A DNA stretch of 64,000 nucleotides from contig NZ_JBCHVB010000006.1 of NCBI RefSeq assembly GCF_039023475.1, positions 186,001-250,000 on the forward strand, read 5' to 3'. Origin of the DNA: Erwinia sp039023475. Its GTDB lineage: Bacteria > Pseudomonadota > Gammaproteobacteria > Enterobacterales > Enterobacteriaceae. Position 1 is the first letter of the stretch. The number at the start of each line of letters is the position of its first letter. Below are positions 57,834-64,000 of the stretch, piece by piece. Position numbers and translations under genes: made by a program. Below the pieces are notes generated by a model, which had not been told where the DNA came from, searched no databases, and saw only the letters and a program-made list of their open reading frames with translations.

Positions 57834-59956
57834 CCGCCAGCCCCGCCGGGCTGGATTATCATTCGCTGAACGCGATGCTGAATCTCTATGATGATGAAGG
57901 CCGGATACAGTTCGACCAGGATCGGGAAGCGACACGGCAATATTTCCTTCAGCATGTGCTGCCTAACAGCGTGCCGTTCAGTTCGGTGAGTGAACGCCTG
58001 CGGTTTCTGGTGGCGGAGGGCTATTACGAACCGGCGGTGCTGAACGCTTATCCATTTGATTTCGTCACCGCGATGTTTGAGCAGGCTTATGGCCGCCGCT
58101 TCCGCTTTCAGACCTTCCTGGGTGCCTGGAAGTTTTACACCAGCTACACGCTGAAAACCTTTGACGGCAAACGCTATCTGGAAGGGTTCACCGAGCGCGT
58201 CTGCATGACGGCGCTGACGCTGGCGAAAGGCGACCAGCCGCTGGCGACCGCCCTGATGGAAGAGATGCTTTCCGGCCGCTTTCAGCCCGCCACGCCGACC
58301 TTCCTGAACTGTGGTAAGCAGCAGCGGGGCGAGCTGGTCTCCTGCTTCCTGCTGCGCATAGAGGATAATATGGAGTCGATTGGCCGCGCGGTGAATTCGG
58401 CGCTCCAGCTCTCACGGCGTGGCGGCGGCGTGGCCTTACTGCTCTCGAACCTGCGGGAAGCGGGTGCGCCGATCAAACGTATTGAGAACCAGTCCTCCGG
58501 CGTCATTCCGGTGATGAAGATGCTGGAGGACGCCTTCTCCTATGCCAATCAGCTGGGCGCCCGTCAGGGTGCCGGGGCCGTCTATCTGCACGCTCACCAT
58601 CCGGATATTTTGCGCTTTCTGGATACCAAACGTGAAAACGCCGACGAGAAAATCCGCATCAAAACCCTGTCGCTGGGCGTGGTGATCCCGGATGTTACCT
58701 TCCAGCTGGCGAAAGCGAATCAGCCGATGGCGCTCTTCTCGCCTTATGACGTTGAGCGTCTCTACGGCCTGCCCTTTGCCGATATCAGCATCAGTGAAAA
58801 ATATGACGAGCTGCTGGCCGATGAGCGCATCCGCCGGAGCTTTATTAATCCCCGTGAGTTCTTCCAGACGCTGGCCGAGATTCAGTTTGAGTCCGGCTAT
58901 CCCTATATCATGTTTGAGGATACGGTGAACCGGGCGAATCCGATCCAGGGCCGCATTAATATGAGTAACCTTTGCTCCGAGATCCTTCAGGTCAATACGC
59001 CCTCGGACTATCACGAGGATCTCAGCTATCGCCGTATCGGCAAGGATATCTCCTGCAACCTTGGCTCGCTGAATATTGCCCATACGATGGATTCACCGGA
59101 CCTGGCCCGCACCGTGGAAATCGCCGTCCGTGGCCTGACCGCCGTATCGGATCAAAGCCAGATTGACGCCGTACCCTCCGTGGCGGAAGGCAATGCGCAG
59201 TCACACGCAATCGGCCTTGGTCAGATGAATTTGCACGGCTATCTGGCGCGGGAAGGTATTCACTACGGTTCTGAAGCGGCCCTCGACTTCACCAACCTCT
59301 ACTTCTATACCATGACTTACCATGCGCTGCGCACCTCCTGTCTGATTGCCCGCGAACGCAAGGCACGCTTCGCCGGTTTTGAAACGTCGCGCTACGCCAG
59401 CGGTGAGTATTTCAGGCAGTATGTGGAACAACGCTGGACGCCCCGCACGGCGGAAGCGGCTGCGCTGTTTGCCCGGGCGGGCGTGGCGTTACCTACCCAG
59501 GCGCAGTGGCAGCAGCTACGGGAGGAGGTGATGGAACACGGCATCTACAACCAGAATTTGCAGGCCATCCCGCCGACGGGATCGATCTCTTATATCAACC
59601 ATGCCACTTCCAGCATTCACCCGATCGTCTCACGCATTGAGATCCGCAAAGAGGGCAAAACGGGGCGCGTCTATTATCCGGCACCGTTTATGACCAATGA
59701 GAATCAGGCGTTTTATCGTGACGCCTACGACATTGGCCCGGAGGCGATCATCGATACCTACGCCGAAGCGACCCGCCATGTCGATCAGGGGCTGTCGCTG
59801 ACGCTCTTCTTCCGTGATACCGCCACCACGCGGGATATCAACAAGGCGCAGATTTATGCCTGGAAGAAAGGCATCAAAACGCTCTACTACATCCGGCTGC
59901 GCCAGATGGCCCTGCTGGGCACCGAAGTGGAAGGCTGCGTCTCCTGCTCGCTCTGA
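57806..59956 (+). CDS. nrdE: Class Ib ribonucleotide reductase alpha subunit NrdE
   Basis: A 716-residue catalytic subunit that reduces ribonucleoside diphosphates. FLNCGKQQRGELVSCFLLRI, ISCNLGSLNIAHTMDSP and the C-terminal GCVSCSL, whose two Cys accept electrons from NrdH, are present; no ATP-cone domain is present at the N-terminus, as usual for class Ib. The start is TTG inside nrdI, fixed by the match of the N-terminal region with E. coli NrdE, which begins the same way as I recall. Confidence 0.96.
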   Translation: MAATETTRITASPAGLDYHSLNAMLNLYDDEGRIQFDQDREATRQYFLQHVLPNSVPFSSVSERLRFLVAEGYYEPAVLNAYPFDFVTAMFEQAYGRRFRFQTFLGAWKFYTSYTLKTFDGKRYLEGFTERVCMTALTLAKGDQPLATALMEEMLSGRFQPATPTFLNCGKQQRGELVSCFLLRIEDNMESIGRAVNSALQLSRRGGGVALLLSNLREAGAPIKRIENQSSGVIPVMKMLEDAFSYANQLGARQGAGAVYLHAHHPDILRFLDTKRENADEKIRIKTLSLGVVIPDVTFQLAKANQPMALFSPYDVERLYGLPFADISISEKYDELLADERIRRSFINPREFFQTLAEIQFESGYPYIMFEDTVNRANPIQGRINMSNLCSEILQVNTPSDYHEDLSYRRIGKDISCNLGSLNIAHTMDSPDLARTVEIAVRGLTAVSDQSQIDAVPSVAEGNAQSHAIGLGQMNLHGYLAREGIHYGSEAALDFTNLYFYTMTYHALRTSCLIARERKARFAGFETSRYASGEYFRQYVEQRWTPRTAEAAALFARAGVALPTQAQWQQLREEVMEHGIYNQNLQAIPPTGSISYINHATSSIHPIVSRIEIRKEGKTGRVYYPAPFMTNENQAFYRDAYDIGPEAIIDTYAEATRHVDQGLSLTLFFRDTATTRDINKAQIYAWKKGIKTLYYIRLRQMALLGTEVEGCVSCSL

Positions 59957-60002
59957 CTATTTACCCTGAGGGGCGAAGCCTGCCCCGGTTAAGAAGATCA
60001 TT

Positions 60003-60962
60003 ATGAAACTACACCGCATTCACGCTATTAACTGGAATCAGATTGAAGATGAAAAAGATCTTGAGGTCTGGAACCGCCTGACCTCAAATTTCTGGCTGCC
60101 GGAAAAAGTGCCGCTCTCTAACGATCTCCCCGCCTGGAACGGCCTCAGCGGTGAGGAGCAGCGCCTCACCATCCGCGTATTTACCGGCCTGACGCTGCTG
60201 GATACCATTCAGAATAGCGTTGGCGCGCCGGCCCTGATGGCCGATGCCGTGACGCCGCATGAAGAGGCGGTGATGTCCAATATCAGCTTTATGGAAGCCG
60301 TACACGCCCGCTCTTACAGCTCCATTTTCTCCACGCTGTGTCACACTACGGATGTGGATGCGGCCTATGCCTGGAGTGAAGAGAACGAACCTCTTCAGCG
60401 TAAAGCGGAGATTATTCTGGCGCATTATCATCACGACGATCCGCTGAAGAAAAAAATTGCCAGCGTCTTTCTGGAGTCTTTCCTTTTTTATTCCGGCTTT
60501 TACCTGCCTATGTACTGGTCCAGCCGCGGAAAACTGACCAATACCGCCGATCTGATCCGGCTCATCATTAAAGATGAGGCCGTGCACGGCTATTACATCG
60601 GCTATAAATACCAGCGCGGTCTGGAAAAAGCGTCCCAGGCGCGCAAGGATGAGCTGCAACAGTTCGCCGTTGAGCTTTTGCTGGCGCTGTACGAAAACGA
60701 ACTGGCCTACACCGAAGCGCTATATGATGGCGTTGGCTGGACGGAAGAGGTGAAGACGTTTCTGCACTATAACGCCAATAAGGCGCTGATGAACCTGGGC
60801 TATGAGGCGCTGTTTCCGGCTGACCTGACCAGCGTTAATCCGGCTATCCTCGCCGCCCTGTCGCCAAACGCCGATGAAAATCACGATTTCTTCTCCGGTT
60901 CCGGCTCCTCCTATGTGATGGGAAAAGCGGTGGTTACCGAAGACGAAGACTGGAATTTCTGA
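60003..60962 (+). CDS. nrdF: Class Ib ribonucleotide reductase beta subunit NrdF
   Basis: A 319-residue NrdF, which holds the metal centre and tyrosyl radical. Metal ligands in LLDTIQ, FMEAVHARSYS and DEAVHGYYIGYKYQ and the radical Tyr region (HARSYSSIFSTL) are conserved. The C-terminal DEDWNF tail docks onto NrdE. It starts 46 bases after nrdE with a GGTTAAGAAG site. Confidence 0.96.
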   Translation: MKLHRIHAINWNQIEDEKDLEVWNRLTSNFWLPEKVPLSNDLPAWNGLSGEEQRLTIRVFTGLTLLDTIQNSVGAPALMADAVTPHEEAVMSNISFMEAVHARSYSSIFSTLCHTTDVDAAYAWSEENEPLQRKAEIILAHYHHDDPLKKKIASVFLESFLFYSGFYLPMYWSSRGKLTNTADLIRLIIKDEAVHGYYIGYKYQRGLEKASQARKDELQQFAVELLLALYENELAYTEALYDGVGWTEEVKTFLHYNANKALMNLGYEALFPADLTSVNPAILAALSPNADENHDFFSGSGSSYVMGKAVVTEDEDWNF

Positions 60963-60968
60963 ATCTGA

Positions 60969-61006
60969 ACGGAGGGGCTGCCCGTTTCCATTCCCTCCGT
61001 TTTTTC
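60969..61006 (+). terminator. Terminator of nrdHIEF
   Basis: ACGGAGGG/CCCTCCGT stem with a 16-base loop and six T. Confidence 0.7.
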
Positions 61007-61251
61007 TGAGATTAATGCTCGCAGATTAATCTGCCGGGAGCGAATAAAAGACGTTAATTAGCGCCATTTTTATTTCGCTAATATCACGCCAACACCGCGC
61101 CTGCAAAAACCTTTTTCCGGCCATTTCATCGCGATCCCGCCGCGAAATATCAGATTTTTTTACGCCATGAAAATTCGCCGAAATCCCTTATCCCTGCTGG
61201 AATTTCCGGGACGCCGGTCTCAGTTTGCTTTTCAAGAATCTTCCTAAAGGG

Positions 61252-61279
61252 TTGTCTCAGATTCTGAGTGTGCTAGGGT
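61252..61279 (+). promoter_or_regulatory. proU-type sigma-70 promoter of proVWX
   Basis: TTGTCT, 16 bases, TAGGGT, in the context CTCAGATTCTGAGTGTGCTA, very like the osmotically controlled P2 promoter of E. coli proU. It lies 73 bases before proV. Confidence 0.75.
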
Positions 61280-61352
61280 ATAGACCGCTCATATTTAACC
61301 AGGACACACCAGAAATATAAGATAATTCACCAACCAGGAAATTAATTAATGC

Positions 61353-62552
61353 ATGGCCATTAAATTAGAAGTAAAGAATTTATATAAAGTATTTGGGGAA
61401 AATCCCGACCGTGCCTTTAAGCACATTGAAAAAGGAATAACGAAGGAAGCGCTTCTTGAGAAGACAGGGCTTTCTCTCGGGGTAAAAGATGCCAGTCTGG
61501 CCATTGAAGAAGGCGAGATATTTGTGATCATGGGCCTTTCCGGCTCCGGCAAGTCCACCATGGTTCGCCTTCTCAATCGTCTGATAGAACCCACCCGCGG
61601 TCAGGTCATCATTGATGGTGTCGATATTGCCAAAATATCTGACAGCGAACTGCGTGAAGTGCGCCGAAATAAAATCAGTATGGTATTCCAGTCCTTTGCA
61701 CTGATGCCCCACATGACGGTTCTGAATAACGCGGCATTCGGTATGGAATTAGCCGGCATTCCTCAGCAGGAGCGTCAGGAAAAAGCCCTGGATGCGCTGC
61801 GTCAGGTTGGCCTGGATAATTACGCCCATGCCTACCCGGATGAATTATCCGGCGGCATGCGCCAGCGTGTTGGATTAGCCCGTGCACTGGCGATCAATCC
61901 GGATATATTATTGATGGATGAAGCCTTCTCAGCACTTGATCCTTTGATCCGTACCGAAATGCAGGATGAGCTGGTCAAGCTTCAGTCCCGCCACCAGCGT
62001 ACTATTGTCTTTATTTCCCACGATCTGGATGAAGCGATGCGTATTGGCGATCGCATTGCCATCATGCAGGGTGGCGAAGTTATTCAGGTCGGCACGCCGG
62101 ATGAAATTCTTAATAATCCTGCGAACGATTATGTGCGCACCTTCTTCCGCGGCGTGGATATCAGTCACGTCTTCAGCGCGAAGGATATCGCCCGACGTGG
62201 CGCCAGCGCGCTGATGCATAAATCCCCCGGCTTCGGCCCGCGGTCGGCGATAAAACTACTCCAGGACCAGGATCGCGAATTTGGTTACGTACTGGATAAG
62301 CAGAAGTTTATTGGCGTGGTCTCTACCGATTCGCTGAAGGCCGCGCTGGCTGCCGGTGAAAGCCTTGACCAGGCGATGCTCTCCTCCCCTGCCGCCGTGG
62401 ATGGTGACACCTCGCTTAACGATTTGCTGTCGCATGTTGCTCAGGCGCCCTGCGCGGTGCCGATCGTTGGTGAAGATAACCAGTACATCGGCATCATTTC
62501 CAAGGGCACGTTACTACAGGCATTAGACCGTGAGGGGGCAACCAGTGAGTAA
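61353..62552 (+). CDS. proV: Glycine betaine/proline ABC transporter ATPase ProV
   Basis: A 399-residue ABC ATPase. Walker A GLSGSGKST (about residues 61-69), signature LSGGMRQR (about 165-172) and Walker B LLMDEAF (about 188-194) are present. Two CBS domains at the C-terminus (about 285-395) sense ionic strength. It powers uptake of betaine and proline under osmotic stress. It overlaps proW by 8 bases (GTGAGTAA). Confidence 0.97.
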   Translation: MAIKLEVKNLYKVFGENPDRAFKHIEKGITKEALLEKTGLSLGVKDASLAIEEGEIFVIMGLSGSGKSTMVRLLNRLIEPTRGQVIIDGVDIAKISDSELREVRRNKISMVFQSFALMPHMTVLNNAAFGMELAGIPQQERQEKALDALRQVGLDNYAHAYPDELSGGMRQRVGLARALAINPDILLMDEAFSALDPLIRTEMQDELVKLQSRHQRTIVFISHDLDEAMRIGDRIAIMQGGEVIQVGTPDEILNNPANDYVRTFFRGVDISHVFSAKDIARRGASALMHKSPGFGPRSAIKLLQDQDREFGYVLDKQKFIGVVSTDSLKAALAAGESLDQAMLSSPAAVDGDTSLNDLLSHVAQAPCAVPIVGEDNQYIGIISKGTLLQALDREGATSE

Positions 62553-63729
62553 GCAAACTACCGATCCATGGGCGGCAGCTTCTGCTCAGCCTGACACCAC
62601 CACTCCCGCCGCTGAGGTGGTACATCCTGCCGCCGATGGCGCGCAGGCAGCGGCCAGTAGCGATCCCTGGTCCACAGGCGCGGCCGCGCCTGCCGATGCG
62701 GCCCCCGCAGGTGGCGATGCCGCCAGCGCGTGGGGTACCTCGTCGGGCGGTCACGATGCGGCAGCCGCCGGCAGTGACTGGTTAAACAGCGCCCCGGCGC
62801 CGCAGGTGGAACATTTCAGCATTCTCGATCCGTTCCACAAAACGCTGATCCCGCTGGACAGCTGGGTGACCACCGGCATCGACTGGATAGTCTCCCATTT
62901 CCGCCCGGTGTTTCAGGGTATCCGCGTGCCGGTGGATTATATCCTCAGCGCCTTCCAGCAGATGCTGTTGGGAATGCCTGCGCCGGTAGCGATCGTTATT
63001 TTTGCCCTGATCGCCTGGCAGCTTTCCACGCTGAGCATGGGCGTCGCCACGCTGGTGTCGCTGGTGATTATTGGCGCTATTGGCGCCTGGTCACAGGCGA
63101 TGGTGACGCTGGCGCTGGTTCTGACGGCGCTGCTCTTCTGCATTATTATCGGGCTGCCGCTTGGCATCTGGCTGGCGCGCAGCGAAAGAGCGGCGAAGAT
63201 TATCCGTCCTCTGCTGGATGCGATGCAAACCACGCCCGCCTTCGTCTATCTGGTGCCGATTGTCATGCTGTTCGGCATCGGCAATGTGCCTGGCGTGGTG
63301 GTCACCATCATCTTTGCCCTGCCGCCCATCGTGCGCCTGACCATTCTTGGTATTAAACAGGTGCCCGCCGATCTGATTGAGGCGGCGGAATCTTTCGGTG
63401 CGAACCCGCGACAGATGCTGTTCAAGGTTCAGCTACCGCTGGCGATGCCGACCATTATGGCCGGGGTCAACCAGACCCTGATGCTGGCGCTCTCCATGGT
63501 CGTGATCGCTTCGATGATCGCGGTCGGCGGACTGGGACAGATGGTACTGCGCGGTATTGGCCGCCTGGATATGGGGCTGGCTACCGTCGGCGGCGTCGGG
63601 ATCGTCATCCTCGCCATTATTCTGGATCGCTTAACGCAGTCCGTCGGTCGTGACAGCCGCAGCCGGGGCAACCGTCGCTGGTACGCCAGCGGCCCGCTGG
63701 GCCTGGTCACCCGTCCGTTTATCAAGTAA
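62545..63729 (+). CDS. proW: Glycine betaine/proline ABC transporter permease ProW
   Basis: A 394-residue permease with a long hydrophilic Ala/Pro-rich N-terminal tail (about residues 1-85) and about seven membrane segments. The ABC-contact loop EAAESFGANPRQMLFKVQLPLAMP is conserved. The GTG start at 62545 overlaps the proV stop; the frame upstream of it belongs to proV. The tail is longer and richer in Ala than in E. coli. Confidence 0.95.
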   Translation: MSKQTTDPWAAASAQPDTTTPAAEVVHPAADGAQAAASSDPWSTGAAAPADAAPAGGDAASAWGTSSGGHDAAAAGSDWLNSAPAPQVEHFSILDPFHKTLIPLDSWVTTGIDWIVSHFRPVFQGIRVPVDYILSAFQQMLLGMPAPVAIVIFALIAWQLSTLSMGVATLVSLVIIGAIGAWSQAMVTLALVLTALLFCIIIGLPLGIWLARSERAAKIIRPLLDAMQTTPAFVYLVPIVMLFGIGNVPGVVVTIIFALPPIVRLTILGIKQVPADLIEAAESFGANPRQMLFKVQLPLAMPTIMAGVNQTLMLALSMVVIASMIAVGGLGQMVLRGIGRLDMGLATVGGVGIVILAIILDRLTQSVGRDSRSRGNRRWYASGPLGLVTRPFIK

Positions 63730-63801
63730 CCCTTCTGGCGGTGCGTGCCTGACGCGCACCGCCCGCTTCGCACGCAAGATAAATCAAAATAAGGATTCAC
63801 C

Positions 63802-64000
63802 ATGCGCAAGACAGCACTTTTAGCCGCCGCGTTAACCACGCTGGTCGCCACTCAGGTTTCCGCAGCCGATCTGCCGGGTAAAGGCATTACCGTTAAGCCT
63901 GTACAGAGCACCATTTCTGAAGAAACCTTCCAGACGCTGCTGGTCAGCCGTGCGCTGGAAAAGCTGGGCTACACCGTTCAGGAGCCCGGCGAAGTTGACT
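63802..64000 (+). CDS. proX: Glycine betaine-binding protein ProX, N-terminal part
   Basis: The first 66 codons of the periplasmic binding protein of ProU, cut by the right edge. A signal peptide (MRKTALLAAALTTLVATQ, cleavage after VSA at about residue 21) leads to ADLPGKGITVKPVQSTISEE, as in E. coli ProX. AAGGATT precedes the ATG, 72 bases after proW. Confidence 0.95.
   Translation, partial: MRKTALLAAALTTLVATQVSAADLPGKGITVKPVQSTISEETFQTLLVSRALEKLGYTVQEPGEVD

Larger units (their letters stand above)
60963..61352. other. Gap between nrdF and proV
   Basis: Holds the nrdF terminator (60969-61006) and the proU-type promoter. AT-rich stretches near 61040-61160 could take part in H-NS silencing as in E. 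coli proU. Confidence 0.5.

Overview
The window is a piece of a Gram-negative enterobacterial chromosome. The core genes (srmB, grcA, ung, grpE, nadK, recN, bamE, rnfH, ratA, smpB, ssrA, and later ygaC, ygaM, nrdHIEF, proVWX) are close to their E. coli counterparts in sequence. The close linkage of srmB-grcA-ung to grpE-nadK-recN differs from the E. coli K-12 order as I remember it and suggests Erwiniaceae (Pantoea/Erwinia-like); that placement is inference.

Layout: (1) 1-8066, core chromosome ending in the tmRNA gene ssrA. (2) 8067-about 20025, a P4-family phage satellite inserted at the 3' end of ssrA: integrase; an AIPR-family defence gene in the int-psu interval; a psu-delta-sid late operon; an iteron cluster; vis; an antisense immunity RNA region; an Icd-like gene; epsilon; the alpha primase-helicase; a second iteron cluster; then a membrane protein and a cysteine-rich copper-storage protein. 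(3) About 20026-43294, a second island in tandem with its own related integrase. Its left part is one leftward operon of apparent defence genes (XRE regulator, SNF2-type helicase, AIPR protein, type III Mod and Res, a 47-codon ORF, a Shedu-like DUF4263 nuclease, and a GHKL-ATPase/nuclease fusion). Its middle has an AlpA regulator and a zinc-finger/HNH-like protein. Its right part resembles the end of E. coli CP4-44-type islands (WYL regulator, RadC/YeeS, a decayed CbtA toxin gene, DUF4942). (4) 43295-64000, core chromosome again: a RIO-type kinase, an acyltransferase, a small scar region, dsbG, a BCCT choline/betaine transporter, tsx, speG, mmuM-mmuP, ygaC/ygaM, nrdHIEF and proVW with the start of proX.

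Both islands carry the same kind of ends. Each has two direct copies of a short motif, 12 bp apart, beside the integrase and again just inside the right end. The motif differs between islands (GGTATAC core in the first, TTAGGCACC in the second), as expected for private arm-type binding sites of two related integrases that share one attachment locus.

The most unusual content is the roughly 13-kb operon at 21793-34739. It joins a complete type III restriction-modification pair to an SNF2 helicase, an AIPR protein and two separate PD-(D/E)xK-type proteins, with overlapping or closely packed genes. Clear regulatory sites in the core include a sigma-32 promoter before grpE, three LexA boxes before recN, paired NrdR boxes 31 bp apart before nrdH, a MetJ box before mmuP, a CRP site before tsx, an FNR-like site before grcA and a proU-type promoter before proV.
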